Positions 45,908-56,337 are shown, numbered from the stretch's first letter. The stretch is DNA of 64,000 nt from Chloroflexi bacterium TSY (GCA_019217005.1 JAHBNG010000033.1:1-64000); one strand, 5' to 3'. Numbers and translations: made by a program. Notes: a model not told the origin generated them from the letters alone.

Positions 45908-45950
45908 GTAGAGCATAATTTTCCTAACATGTGAGCGAGATATCAACCTC

Positions 45951-46805
45951 ATGAACCATGATGAACGCACAGAGATTTGGCAGCAGTTAACTGGGTTGCA
46001 TGAAGCGATAGCAGAACTGATTCAGATACAGCGTACAACAGTTGCGGCGAACCCACAAGCGGAGGGGAAGACAGAGTCCGAGATTGCTCAAATCTCAATA
46101 CAGCTTGAGCAATTGCACGAACGATTACAACCCTTGCGCGAGATGGCAGAACAGCCTCGTCAGGAACGAGACGAGGCGAAGCAGCACTTTGTTGAGATTG
46201 ATGTCGAGCGCATCAATGTGGTCGAAGCAGATGGTACGATCCGTATGGCTCTCGCCAATGCGCACCGCATGGCCGATCCAGTCGTCGATGGGGAAGTGCT
46301 TGGAGAGCGCGAAGGAAGCGATGGGTTTGCGGGGATCATCTTTTTTAATGCGGAAGGCGACGAGTGCGGTGGCTTGGGATACACTGGACAACGCACTGAA
46401 GAAGGCTACACGTCGGCTGGATTGCTCACATTTGATCAGTTCAAGCAAGACCAAGTTGTGTGGATGAATCATTTCGAGGAAAACGGAAATCGAACGGGCG
46501 GTCTTCATGTGTGGGATCGTCCCGATATGCCTTTGCCAGAATTGATTGCAAGTATTGAAGCAGTTGAAAAGCTGCCTGATGAGGAAGCACGCAGAGCAGC
46601 CTTTCAGCAAATGCGAGAAGAAGGTAAATTAGCCGCGCGACGTATTTTTGTGGGAAAAACTGTTGACAAAGATGCCGTGCTCAATTTATGTGATGCGCAA
46701 GGACGCATCCGGGCCCGTCTTGTGGTCGAGGCGGAGGGCACCGCCAAGTTGGAATTTATGGATGAAGGTGGAGCAGTGGTTGCCAGCCTCCCCGAAACCC
46801 CATAA
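45951..46805 (+). CDS. conserved hypothetical protein with N-terminal coiled coil
   Basis: 284 residues, soluble, no signal peptide. Residues about 5-85 form a Gln/Glu-rich coiled coil ([20 protein letters not shown]). The rest is predicted beta-rich with repeating -ADGTIRMAL-, [20 protein letters not shown] and [22 protein letters not shown] segments that look like a twice-repeated small domain. I do not recognise a family name. It lies between the two damaged ATPase genes of the peptide transporter and is itself intact. Confidence 0.78.
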   Translation: MNHDERTEIWQQLTGLHEAIAELIQIQRTTVAANPQAEGKTESEIAQISIQLEQLHERLQPLREMAEQPRQERDEAKQHFVEIDVERINVVEADGTIRMALANAHRMADPVVDGEVLGEREGSDGFAGIIFFNAEGDECGGLGYTGQRTEEGYTSAGLLTFDQFKQDQVVWMNHFEENGNRTGGLHVWDRPDMPLPELIASIEAVEKLPDEEARRAAFQQMREEGKLAARRIFVGKTVDKDAVLNLCDAQGRIRARLVVEAEGTAKLEFMDEGGAVVASLPETP

Positions 46806-46923
46806 CCTCCTTCAATTCCTTCAGTGCCTTCATGGTTCGTTTCTTGTCTCAACCCCCCGAAATCCTGTTGAACCACCATGTTATCATCACAATCGCAATA
46901 TAGAAGCGAGTCAAAAGAGCAAG

Positions 46924-47968
46924 ATGTCTGAATCAAATCATCAGCTTCCCATCCTTGAAGTGCGCAATCTAAAAAAATATTTTCCAGTGACCAAGGGCAT
47001 CTTGCGTCGCACGGTTGGGCATGTCAAAGCGGTAGATGGCGTCAGCTTTGCTGTCCCTGCTGGACAAACACTGGGATTGGTGGGTGAGAGCGGTTGTGGC
47101 AAGACCACCACTGGCCACTGCATCATGCGTGGACTTGAGCCAACCGATGGCGAAATTCTCTTTCAAGATCCGGAATTGGGCCAAGTAGACGTAGCGAGTG
47201 CCGAGCAGCAGACGCTTTACCAAGTGCGGCGCAACATGCAGATGGTCTTTCAAGATCCCTTTTCTTCGCTTAACCCACGAATGACGGTGCTCGATATCGT
47301 GGGAGAGCCACTCGTCGTTAATGGGATTGTGAGAGGGAAGGAGGTCGAAGAGCGTGTGGCCTACTTGCTTCAGTTGGTCGGTCTATCACCCACCTATATG
47401 CGGCGTTTTCCGCATGCTTTTAGCGGCGGGCAACGCCAGCGGATTGTGATTGCCCGAGCACTGGCTCTCAATCCCAAAGTGATCGTGGCCGACGAGCCGG
47501 TCTCGGCGCTTGATGTATCAATCCAGGCCCAAACACTCAATCTTTTGCGCGATTTACAAGACGAGTTGCAGCTTTCCTACATTTTTATCGCCCACGATCT
47601 CAGCGTTGTCGAACATATTAGCGACGTTGTTGCTGTGATGTATGTGGGGCGGATTGTGGAGATGGCCGAAACTGACAAAGTTTACTTCACCCCCAAGCAT
47701 CCATATACAGAAGCACTTCTCTCCAGCGCTCCCCGATCCCTTCACGGAGAAGGCGCGGATTGTCCTAAAAGGCGAAGTTCCTAGCCCTGCTAATCCGCTC
47801 TCTGGCTGCACATTCCATCCCCGTTGTCCCTATGCACAGGAAATCTGTCATCAGCAAGAGCCGCCTTTAGTTGAAGCGTCACCAGGTCACATGGTCAGTT
47901 GTCACTTTGTCGACGAATTGGAGCTACGCGGCGTTACTGAATTTAATTCGAGCAGAATTGAAGATTGA
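46924..47968 (+). pseudogene. oligopeptide ABC ATPase (DppF/OppF-like), frameshift near the C-terminus
   Basis: From the ATG at 46924 the protein has Walker [10 protein letters not shown] (residues 54-62), Q-loop [13 protein letters not shown], signature FSGGQRQR and Walker [13 protein letters not shown]. After [12 protein letters not shown] (near 47730) the frame ends 16 residues later, at 47784. The family's C-terminal zone continues in another frame to 47968 ([20 protein letters not shown], then GCTFHPRC). One indel separates them. The truncated form keeps the whole nucleotide-binding core and could in principle retain activity. Confidence 0.9.
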
Positions 47969-48022
47969 GTGATTCTATAGATGTTCAGATAATGTTTTTC
48001 CACGCGAAACAGCAGCTTGTCA

Positions 48023-48080
48023 GCATTGCAGCCGGTCAGCTGGTCAGCTCTCTGGCTGACCAGCTGACCGGCTGCAATGC
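48023..48080. repeat. 26-bp perfect hairpin
   Basis: 48023-48048 and 48055-48080 are perfectly complementary over 26 bp around a 6-base loop (TCTCTG). The arms contain internal repetition of GGTCAGCTGGTCAG. It begins about 55 bases after the DppF stop. No T tract follows. Such a stem is far stronger than a normal terminator and may be a transposon-derived palindrome or a cruciform/protein site. Confidence 0.75.
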
Positions 48081-48113
48081 CATCAACGACAGGAAAAGAT
48101 TTTCGGCTCTTTT

Positions 48114-48364
48114 GGATCTCATGTGGTTGACAAAACGGCCACCGGTTGAAACCGGCGTCTGCCACGGGAAACCTGCTTATGAAGATTCAAAATTAAGTTC
48201 GGTAATCGTTCAGCGAGCACGCCCCGTGCGGGTCTTGACGGGACGCCACCCGCACGAGGCGTGCTGACTGGATTTTTTTTGCCGGATTATTTTCTTAATG
48301 TCCATAAGCAGGTTTGGTTTAACAGGCGTCGAATTCATTCGATGCTGTCAACCACATGAGATCC
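48114..48364. repeat. 251-bp composite inverted repeat
   Basis: The ends GGATCTCATGTGGTTGACA (48114-48132) and exact complement (48346-48364) are 19-bp repeats; an inner pair, AAACCTGCTTATG and CATAAGCAGGTTT (about 48303-48315), lines up as well. The arms look like diverged copies of one sequence in opposite orientation. Between them lie the palindromic block at 48138-48160, also found at 1095-1117, and the terminator-like hairpin. No gene. MITE-like. Confidence 0.62.
48211..48280 (+). terminator. GC-rich hairpin followed by eight T
   Basis: CAGCGAGCACGCCCCGTGCG (48211-48230, continuing to 48233) pairs with 48247-48266 with small bulges, and GGA plus TTTTTTTT (48273-48280) follows. This is a good intrinsic terminator on the plus strand for the peptide-transport cluster, although it is embedded in a repeat element. 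Confidence 0.55.
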
Positions 48365-48424
48365 TGTTGAACCAAGATTTTCCTGAAAGGCTATAAAAAG
48401 TCAGGATTGGATGAAATGCTTGAT

Positions 48425-49321
48425 CTACTCACCTCGATAAAGTTGAATGGCGGCAGTCACTCGCTCCAGAGCAGGTAGGCTGTAGGGACTTACATTAAGA
48501 GGTAGATGGTCAACTCCTGCTTCTTCATAGGCTGCAAATGCCTGGGCCAACTCATGCGTCGAGCCGCTGAGGGGTTCCTTGGCAAAGGTGTTTGTTTCGC
48601 CTAGATCGGGGAAAGCGATCGATACACCGACAGTAATCGTCAAAGTGGTGGGGTCTCGGTTTACCTCGGCGCAAGCATTCTGGATGCCTTCCAGTCGTTC
48701 CCCTAACTCTTGTGGATCGCCCAACCAGGCGGTGTTCCATTGATCGGCATAGCGGGCAGTAAGACGCAACATGCGCGGCCCGAATGAGGCAACCAAGAGT
48801 GGCACTCCTTCTGTTCGGGGGCCTAATGGGGTGATTTCACAATTTTGAACTTGGTAATGAGTCCCTGCGAAATCGACCGGTTCTCCCTGCAAAAGAGGTT
48901 TCATAATCTGAAGGGCTTCCTCAAAACGACCTACTCGACGATCAAAGGGAAAGCCAAAGGCATCAAACTCAGGTTGATGCCAACCTGCTCCGACTCCTAG
49001 AATCAGCCGACCTTGGCTCACCTCATCCAAGGTATGTGCCATCTTGGCCAACAGGGCCGGGTTGCGAAAAGGATTGCACAAGACCAATGTTCCCAATTCG
49101 ACGCGTTCGGTCGCTTCCGCCAATGCAGATAGCAACGTCCAGCACTCCCAGATCCCGGCCGTCTCCTCGCCCTCAAACCGGAAGAAGAGATGATCGACAA
49201 GCCAAATCGAATCAAATCCATGTGCCTCAACTACTTGAGCCATTTCCCGTATTTCAGCATAGGTCGGGATTACACCCGTTACAGGATCTTTCATGTGATT
49301 TACGAGGAAACCAATTTTCAT
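48425..49321 (-). CDS. LLM-class F420/FMN-dependent oxidoreductase
   Basis: A 298-residue luciferase-like protein: HGFDSIWLVDHLFF, VELGTLVLCNPFRNPALLAKM, LDEVSQGRLILGVGAGWH and FGPRMLRLTARYADQWN are all landmarks of the F420-dependent class. It is cytosolic and probably oxidises or reduces a small substrate. It is complete, unlike the one at the window start. It stands alone on the minus strand; a palindromic repeat lies about 140 bases before its start. Confidence 0.92.
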   Translation of the reverse strand: MKIGFLVNHMKDPVTGVIPTYAEIREMAQVVEAHGFDSIWLVDHLFFRFEGEETAGIWECWTLLSALAEATERVELGTLVLCNPFRNPALLAKMAHTLDEVSQGRLILGVGAGWHQPEFDAFGFPFDRRVGRFEEALQIMKPLLQGEPVDFAGTHYQVQNCEITPLGPRTEGVPLLVASFGPRMLRLTARYADQWNTAWLGDPQELGERLEGIQNACAEVNRDPTTLTITVGVSIAFPDLGETNTFAKEPLSGSTHELAQAFAAYEEAGVDHLPLNVSPYSLPALERVTAAIQLYRGE

Positions 49322-49458
49322 GACACGTCATCCTTTCTTGTATTATAGGAAAGTATAAAAATCAGCCACGAAACATGGCCAGATTCTGACTGTCCACGAA
49401 GTGGTCGCTTCGACCTAGCTGACGGCTGATTCGCTGAAAGCTTTTTTATCTTAGTGCT

Positions 49459-49530
49459 TATCCGAAAAGCTCTGTGACGATACATTCTCGCTCGAGAAGC
49501 TGGTCGGACTCACAACCACTTTTCGGATAG
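49459..49530. repeat. inverted-repeat element, copy 2 of the 10145 element
   Basis: TATCCGAAAAG (49459-49469) and its complement (49519-49529) are the ends; the GTGACGATAC and GGACTCACA internal blocks match the copy at 10145-10214. It sits between the MFS gene stop and the LLM gene start, both on the minus strand. Confidence 0.65.
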
Positions 49531-49584
49531 GTTGTTGTTGGCAATTACGTATGCCTTTTTTTACACTGTTCGATGGGGTCTTCG

Positions 49585-50883
49585 TCAAACGAACCGCGGA
49601 TCTTTTACCCAAAAGCGTAACATCAAAACCGCAGCAAAACTCGTCAGCATGCTGGCGATAAAGACCCACGAATAGCCGATCGTTACCAAGCCAGCACCGA
49701 AAAGCGGTGCCACCATGCTCCCAATACCAGTCAACGTATTCGCCAAACCGATGTAGGTCGGTCGTTTTTCGGGCGTACAGAACTCTAAGACGACTAGCAT
49801 GCTGGAGACCATCCGTACACCCCTAAAAAGCCCCATCAAAAAGAAGACTGCTATAAACCAACCTGGATCAGGTGCAAGCCACGCCATACCAAATGCCAAG
49901 GCTGAGAGAAATGCCGAAATTTCCAATGAGAGTCGATGGCCATAACGATCGGAGAGAAAGCCGCCAAATAGACTCCCAGTAGTTTGACCGATGAGCGTGG
50001 CGGTTGTAAATGTTGCGACCATGCCGTCCGAGATATCCCAAGCAACGATGGCAGCAATGGTCAGAAAGTTGCGAAAGTTGGGATCAGCTCGGATCACGTT
50101 GGGCAGTTGGGCCAAATATGCCCGCGTAGAAACATGTGTCGCGTTGGCAGCTTCCACAGGTTCACGCGTTTGGGCCAGAAAGATCCAACTAATCAGAATG
50201 CTAGCGCCCGCGGCGCCAAAGATGTAGGCGAAATTCAGAGGGAAAGTGGTCGTCTCTAAAAATATGCCTGCAAGGCTAGCAGCTCCCACCCCGAGCAGGG
50301 TACCGATAAATGTATTGACACCAAAGAAGCGCCCACGTCGTGTCACAGGAAAGCAGCGAGCAATCAGTTCTTGCCAGGCTGTCGAAACGGCTCCACCTCC
50401 TAATCTGAACCAACAGTAAAAAAGGAGAAACAGGATCAGAGCAAGGCTCGGAGAACGGAAAGCAGCCAACGGTGCCAAGATCAACAGAATTGCAGGCAAA
50501 CGCTCGGTCAAAAAACCGAGATTCACCACAACGGGTTTCTTGCGATCCAGCCTCTCAATAAAATTGGCTGTAAATAGTTGGGGCAGAAAATGTCCTCCTT
50601 GCGAAAGCATCGCCAGGAACGCCAGCAAAATGGCGCTGTCGGTGAACTTACTAACAAAGAGGGGAAGAATCGTCGTAGGAGATAGAAGGCTGACGGCAAC
50701 CATAAAGAAGATGACGTCAAACGAATTGAAAAAGAGATTCCAGCCAAAGTTGCGGTCACGGTCGACTTCTGCCTCAGCCGCGTTGAGAATCTGTATTGGT
50801 TGATCGAGCTGCAATAAATGTCGCAGGGTTAATGAATTCATGAAGGCGGAATGATCTTCTTGGCATATACTGAGTATTGCCAT
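49585..50883 (-). CDS. MFS transporter
   Basis: 432 residues with about 12 hydrophobic helices in the major-facilitator arrangement. Between helices 2 and 3 is a loop with ERLDRKKPVV, and FGGFLSDRYGHRLSLE in the second half is the repeated A-motif (GxxxDRxG). The start at 50883 gives a 40-residue cytoplasmic tail; an internal ATG at 50841 is also possible, and neither has a strong ribosome-binding site. Substrate unknown: a drug or sugar exporter or importer. Confidence 0.87.
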   Translation of the reverse strand: MAILSICQEDHSAFMNSLTLRHLLQLDQPIQILNAAEAEVDRDRNFGWNLFFNSFDVIFFMVAVSLLSPTTILPLFVSKFTDSAILLAFLAMLSQGGHFLPQLFTANFIERLDRKKPVVVNLGFLTERLPAILLILAPLAAFRSPSLALILFLLFYCWFRLGGGAVSTAWQELIARCFPVTRRGRFFGVNTFIGTLLGVGAASLAGIFLETTTFPLNFAYIFGAAGASILISWIFLAQTREPVEAANATHVSTRAYLAQLPNVIRADPNFRNFLTIAAIVAWDISDGMVATFTTATLIGQTTGSLFGGFLSDRYGHRLSLEISAFLSALAFGMAWLAPDPGWFIAVFFLMGLFRGVRMVSSMLVVLEFCTPEKRPTYIGLANTLTGIGSMVAPLFGAGLVTIGYSWVFIASMLTSFAAVLMLRFWVKDPRFV

Positions 50884-51259
50884 AAACTTAAAATAAATTT
50901 GACCGTTTTTAGTCGAGTAGAATCGGCGGATTTATTTAAGCTTATGAGCTAGTGCAGTATTTTTAGGAGATGAGCGTGATCCTGATCCCCTCTCGATGCC
51001 TCCCTTCACAGACAGAACCTATCGACAATGAGACGATCTTACGCTATACTTTTCTGGACCTACTGATTCTATCACAGTTTCTAGCTATGTGGATAACGTT
51101 TGATTCCAAGTAACTGTAATGGTGACGAACGTGCCGGGGACTTTAGGATGTGAGGGCCTCAAAACCCCCTCAGAATGACTTTTAAAGCACGATTTAAGTC
51201 TGAAGAGTTACGTTTCCAGAGTTTATATCCGATATGGAAACGGGGGAAGATAGAAATTC
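50884..51259. other. intergenic region with a degraded MITE fragment
   Basis: No gene seen. CCCTCAGAATGACTTTTAAA (51166-51185, similarity to about 51190) matches the right end of the family D element at 28967, so an old copy once sat here. The divergent promoters of the MFS and hydrolase genes must lie in this stretch; none is clear. Confidence 0.45.
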
Positions 51260-53219
51260 ATGATAAACATTGATGAGCGAATGAAGGACTTAGTTGCGCA
51301 GGCACCTGATATTTGGCAGTTAGACGCCTGTGGGGTTACCCGCACTGGACGGACAATTCCCTTTCTGTTACACCGCTCTGCCCATCGAACCACGACCCAT
51401 CAGAGAAAGGTCATTTTGATTGGTGGGTTGTCAGGATTGTCCGAAGACGTAGAATTGGCGCTGCAAGCACTGAAGACGTATAGCACAGGTTCTGCTCAGC
51501 TGCTCGCTCGTGTCGAGTTAAGCGCCGCACCTTGCTGCAATCCAGATGGACTGGCCTCGGGCACCGTGCCTTCCGAGCAGGCACGAGATAATTCTGCATC
51601 AGAAAACGGCGCCGATCGCAATCCAAGCATCGAATACCCGCCAAAGGGTGGTTTTTTCTATGCCCCAATCAATCCAGAAGCTCACTATCTCTGGCGATGG
51701 ATCAGCTTTCAGTCACCCGATCTGGTCTTGGAAGTTCGTGCGGGCGAGATCACAATCTGGGAGGTATCCACGCCGCTTTTGAGTCACATCCCCCAATTAT
51801 CTGCCGATTTGAACGCATCCGCGTTGCCAAGCGATGATTCTTTGCTTGGTGCCTTGGCGGTGGGAACACCAAATGACCTGCCTCCAGTTTCTTGTCTCAG
51901 GTTAACCTGTTCCGCTGACGCTTTGGAAACAGAGTTCAATAGATTGTGGTCAATCTTATTACAGCCAACGACTGACAATCATTCCGCGGTGCGTCGTGCG
52001 CTGGAAGATCGCGCATCCCGTTCTCCATTGGCGATTTCCCATTTGCTTGCGTCAACCTATGGCTATCAACTCGATCCAATTGTCTACACACAAGGCGTTG
52101 CCATCAGCGGACGCTTACGGTTGGCAAAACTGGATCCGACTGGACCAAATCCTGTACCGGATATCGTCACCTTGGTCGAACCGTGTATGACCAAATTGGG
52201 AGAACTCTTTGGTGGTCAAGATGGTGGCGCAAACTTGGCAGGTTTGGTCTGGGCCGATGAGCTAGCTGCTGCGACTGGCGACAATCGCTACGCTGATCTA
52301 TTGATCCTGACTGCTGACCGCTATGCAACCTCTCACGATAATGGTGTGCCAATACCATCGGATCCTGATTATCGCGTAGAGGATATGTTCTTCAGCGGGA
52401 CTGTGCTGGGACGTGCATTCCAGTTGACTGGCAACGAAGCGTACCTGAACATCCAAACGCAATTTCTGCTGAATGCCAACGTTCAACAAGAAGATGGACT
52501 CTTCTGGCACGCCAGATCGGTGCCCTTTTATTGGGGGCGCGGCAATGGTTTTGCCGCCTTGGGCTTTACCGAAACACTTACCTACTTGCCCGCCGCTCAC
52601 CCCGACAGAACAGCCTTGGTCGCAATCCATCTTCTCCATTTGGATGCGCTCTGCCGAACGCAACACCCAAGCGGTATGTGGCGACAAGTGATCGACTTTC
52701 CAGGCTCAGTAGATCCAAATTTGGCGTTTTTGGCTATTTTCAGTCGAGATTGCAGGGATTTTGGAGTCATTTATTCAGATTTCGGTTACAGAAAACAACC
52801 TATTTCATATCTGAAAATCGCCCAAATCTAACGCAAAAACTAGATATCGACCGGCAAATTTGTATTTATGTCAACTGTTTAGCCAGAATTCTCTCTCAAA
52901 ACCTGAAATTTGGATCTACTGAGGCTCCTACTTGGAGATGTCCGCCACCTGTATGATTGGCTACGCTATGGCCCGCGGAATGCGGATGGGCTGGCTCGAT
53001 GCAAGCTACCGAGACGCCCTAATGCAAGCGTGGCGCGGCGTCGCCATGCGGCTCGACGACGATGGTGGATTGGTTGATACCTGTACTGGCACCGGTCCTC
53101 AGCAAAGCCTACGTGACTACTTAGATCGACCAGCCATCTTCGGACCTGATGAGCGAGGCGGTGCATTGGCTCTCTGGTTTGCTGTTGAGATGGAGTATTT
53201 CTTGCGAGAATATGGCTAA
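51260..53219 (+). pseudogene. GH88/GH105-type hydrolase with carboxypeptidase-like N-terminus, interrupted by a MITE
   Basis: The restored protein has 579 residues. Residues about 1-240 resemble an M14 peptidase core (VILIGGLSGLSEDVELALQA, AAPCCNPDG), probably without activity. Residues about 270-579 are an unsaturated uronyl/rhamnogalacturonyl hydrolase domain of the GH88/105 (alpha/alpha)6 barrel type: DYRVEDMFFSGTVLGRA, FYWGRGNGFAALGFTETL, and SGMWRQVIDFPGS/YLEMSATCMIGYA, the last split by the element at 52707. It removes unsaturated sugars left by polysaccharide lyases. The signature motif around the catalytic site is thus cut after codon 482; without insertion the gene is intact. Confidence 0.88.
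52707..52921. mobile_element. 215-bp MITE family B, copy 2
   Basis: Ends CAGTAGATCCAAATTT and complement; AGGCT on both sides (52702-52706, 52922-52926). It is inverted relative to copy 1 at 19840-20054 with one visible difference in 215. Removing it plus one AGGCT joins the hydrolase codons as P-G-S-Y-L-E in frame. Confidence 0.93.
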
Positions 53220-53278
53220 AATGCACGCGGCAGGCTGGTTGTCTCCAATCGGGGTTGGCGTTTGAGAAATCGGTATAG

Positions 53279-54634
53279 TCAAGTCTTTTTTACACGTTCG
53301 CCTTGTACGATCGAAACGACTCCGGCTCCATCCGCCGACTGACAACCAAAGATCATGGCTTGCCGATTTGTTTGCTTCTGGTACGTTGTCTCAACATGTT
53401 GTTGAAACGTTGGAACTGCGTCTGTCTGTACCAGTGCAACCATACACCCACCCCACCCAGCGCCCGTTAGCCGGGCCCCAACAACGCCATCAACGTCACG
53501 AGCAACGTTGACCAACACTTCTAACTCAGGGCAGCTAATCTCATAATCGTCGCGAGCGCTCTCGTGGGCTTTGTTCATGAATTGCCCAAATTTTCCCACA
53601 TCGTTCTGGTGCATGGCCTCGATGGCTTGAAGGACACGTCGATTTTCGCTCCAGACGTGACGACAGCGGGCGCGGATCTTCAAGGCGGCATTCAAATCAA
53701 GGCCAGGGATTTCACCAAGATCGATTCCGTTTCTCTGCAGTTCGCTTGCTGTCGTGACCTCGGGTAAGTGCGGTTCTAATTCGGACCAGGAGATCGCTTC
53801 AACATCGCGCAAATGCGTGATATTTGGATAGGCTTTCTGTAAATAGCTGACGCCAGCACGGCAAGCCGCAACGCGTTGATTGAATTCGCCCCGTACGTTA
53901 CGATGGTGAACGCCGCTATCAACGATGAGTACGCTGTATCCTTGTGGCAGCGGGATCTGTTCGGTCTGGAAACGGTTGCCCTCAGCCGGTCGACAATCGA
54001 GAAAGAGCGCATGATTGCATTGTCCCAAAAGCGAGGCAAACTGGTCCATGAGACCACCCCGCGTGCCAACGTACCACTCGGCGTCAGAACAGAGATGGGC
54101 CATCTTGGCTGCCGTCGGCTGAAAGCGAGCAAAGTAGGCAAGTGCCATCGCTGTGACAACGGTCAAGGCCGTGGATGAGCTGAGACCTGCACCTTTTGGG
54201 ACCCCAAACGGTGCCGATCCAGCGACAAGGATGTCGAGTCCTGTGACTGGTCTGTCTAGATGCTGGGCGAGAACTTGGGCTGCGCCACGTACATAATTGC
54301 TCCAGTCACCAGTCGATGCACGGGGGATTTCGGAGTCAATTCTGAATTCAACGGGAGAGTATGTTGCTTCGACGTTGTGCAAGCGAATTGTTTGGTCCTG
54401 ACGCGGGCGCGCCAACAAGACAACATCTTTATCCAAAGCTACAGGCAGTACATAACCGTGGTTATAATCTGTGTGCTCACCGATCAGATTCACGCGACCT
54501 GGTGCCCGAAAGACAAAAATTTCGCCAGCGCCATATTGTGCATAAAAGGCCGAAATCGCTTCTCTGTAGCGGGAGAATTGCTGTTGTGCGTTATCTCCAT
54601 AGATGGAGGCAAGTGAATCGTAGAGTTGTTCCAT
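53279..54634 (-). CDS. galK: galactokinase
   Basis: A 451-residue GHMP kinase that phosphorylates galactose at C1 with ATP, the entry to the Leloir pathway. The galactokinase signature is complete: GRVNLIGEHTDY (residues 46-57), the ATP-binding GAGLSSSTAL (148-157), and the third GHMP motif LTGAGWGGC near residue 400. It is somewhat longer than the usual ~390 residues because of an extended N-terminus and C-terminus. The start lies 8 bases after the response-regulator stop, so it belongs to the operon running from the Nudix regulator at 59550. No galT or galE is nearby. Confidence 0.95.
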   Translation of the reverse strand: MEQLYDSLASIYGDNAQQQFSRYREAISAFYAQYGAGEIFVFRAPGRVNLIGEHTDYNHGYVLPVALDKDVVLLARPRQDQTIRLHNVEATYSPVEFRIDSEIPRASTGDWSNYVRGAAQVLAQHLDRPVTGLDILVAGSAPFGVPKGAGLSSSTALTVVTAMALAYFARFQPTAAKMAHLCSDAEWYVGTRGGLMDQFASLLGQCNHALFLDCRPAEGNRFQTEQIPLPQGYSVLIVDSGVHHRNVRGEFNQRVAACRAGVSYLQKAYPNITHLRDVEAISWSELEPHLPEVTTASELQRNGIDLGEIPGLDLNAALKIRARCRHVWSENRRVLQAIEAMHQNDVGKFGQFMNKAHESARDDYEISCPELEVLVNVARDVDGVVGARLTGAGWGGCMVALVQTDAVPTFQQHVETTYQKQTNRQAMIFGCQSADGAGVVSIVQGERVKKT

Positions 54635-55116
54635 GTTATAGATTATGCATACCCATGACGCCGTGCAATGTCTGCTGCTTGCGTACGGTTCTCCGCCTGG
54701 AGTTTGCCCAATATATTGGAGACGTGATTTTTGACTGTTCCTCTGGTAATCACCAGTGCGTCGGCAATTTCTTGGTTGGATGCACCCTGAGCCAAAAGCA
54801 TGAGTACCTCTTGCTCCCGTTCAGAGAGAGGCTCAACCGGCGTAAATTGGGGGCGGATCTGCTCACGCAACATCCGAGAAGCAATTTCGGGCTGGATGAA
54901 GACGACACCTTCATGCACACTGCGAATAGTCTGTATCAGGTTATCCATTGGCGCATCTTTCAATAGAAATCCCAACGCACCAGCGCGCACAGCCTGAAAG
55001 ACATAGTCGTCGCGATTAAAGGTTGTCAGAACAATTACCTTGGCCTCTGGCCACTGAGCACAGATTGCCCGCGTTGCTGCAACGCCGTCCATCTTGGGCA
55101 TCTGGACATCCAATAA

Positions 55117-56337
55117 GGCCAATCCAAAAAATAAAATATACGCGAGAAGGTGTTAAACTAGCTCTCCAAAAGGAGCAAAAATGACAATCTCGCCAGAAAT
55201 GGTTGAAGTCTTGAAAGAGACGAAGGCCATGTTAAGTGGATACGAAAGAAGGCACTTCATGGCCCAAACGGTCAAAACGATATGCGAAGGGAGTCCGACG
55301 AAAGCAGAACGAGAGTTGGGCTGGAATCGGGCGACGATAGCCGAAGACCATATCCCCACTTTACTGGCCGATATGGTTGAAATCGCCGATCAATTCAGCC
55401 AGACCGATCCCACCTTTCGACCCCCCAATTGTACACTCGACTAACCGCCGCCGAAATGCGTACCCAGCTCATCGAGCAGAAAGGATACACAGATGAGGAA
55501 TTGCCTGGCGAAGAGGCCATCCGCTTGAAGCTCAATGAGTTAGGCTATGGCTCAAACCGGGTCAAAAAAAGTCAACCAGTGAAAAAGATCCCAGAGACCG
55601 ATGCGATCTTTGATAGAATTCATCAGATCAATCAAGAAGCGGATGCAGACGAGACGGTTCTGCGCCTCTTGGGATGCCAAAGCGACGATTTTACTTGACC
55701 GTTTCTCGAGAGAAGGGATAAGTCGAGTGGTTGTCAAAGCGCTCGATCATGACTTTCAAGATAAGAAGACCGAGAAAGTCACTCCTTGGCATTTACCTCC
55801 CTTCAACCAAGGAACTCTTTCTTTACTTGACTCAGTCGAAAGTGACGAGTGACTGTATTGTCGACTGCCTGATTGATTTTGGGAAAGCGTACGTGAACAC
55901 TTTCCTCACGTCAAGACCCTCGTGATCAATCAGGACAATGGTCCCGAAAATCATACCCGTCGGACTCAGTTTATGTATCGTCTCACTCAGTTTGTTGAGC
56001 ACTATCGTCTCTATTCAGCTCGCCTGCTACCCTCCTTATCACAGTAAATACAACCCCATCGAACGGGTTTGGGGCCATCTTGAAAAACACTGGAACGGTT
56101 CTCTTCTCGATTCTCTTGAGACCGTTCTCAATTTTGCCCGTTCTTTTCGCTTTAACCAACTACAACCCTTCGTTCACCTGAATTCCACTCTTTATGAGAC
56201 CGGCGTCAAACTCACTCAGAAAGAGATGGACCGTTTGGCACAACGCTTCCAACGTTTACCTGGTTTAGAAAAATGGTTTGTCCTTATTCCCCCTCTCCAT
56301 TCTCTCGTTCGCGTATAATTATTTTTTTGGTTTAGCC
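55117..56337 (+). mobile_element. ISAzo13-family insertion sequence, 1221 bp
   Basis: The ends GGCCAATCCAAAAAATAAAA and, as complement, GGCTAAACCAAAAAAATAA pair over about 28 bp with a few mismatches and share TATACGCGA at the inner side. TAA flanks both sides (55114-55116, 56338-56340), a 3-bp duplication. The encoded transposase belongs to the ISAzo13 (DDE) family and is badly damaged. It interrupts the response regulator gene. Confidence 0.88.
55181..56318 (+). pseudogene. ISAzo13-family transposase, several frameshifts and a deletion
   Basis: Fragments in order: ERRHFMAQTVKTICEG and KAERELGWNRATI (N-terminus), QTDPTFR, RLTAAEMRTQLIEQKGYTDE with LPGEEAIRLKLNELGYG, KKIPETDAIFDRIHQINQEA, then shifted frames around 55680-55930 (DAKATILLDRFSREG, VTSDCIVDCLIDFGK, INQDNGPENHTR), and finally YYPPYHSKYNP or its shifted form with WGHLEKHWNGSLLDSLETV to 56318. 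About 25 residues after WNR are absent relative to the family. The DNGPE and PVER/PIERVWG regions carry catalytic residues. Not functional. Confidence 0.87.

Noticed and set aside
55181..55698. Two adjacent small hypothetical genes
   Set aside because: They are consecutive fragments of a single ISAzo13 transposase separated by indels.
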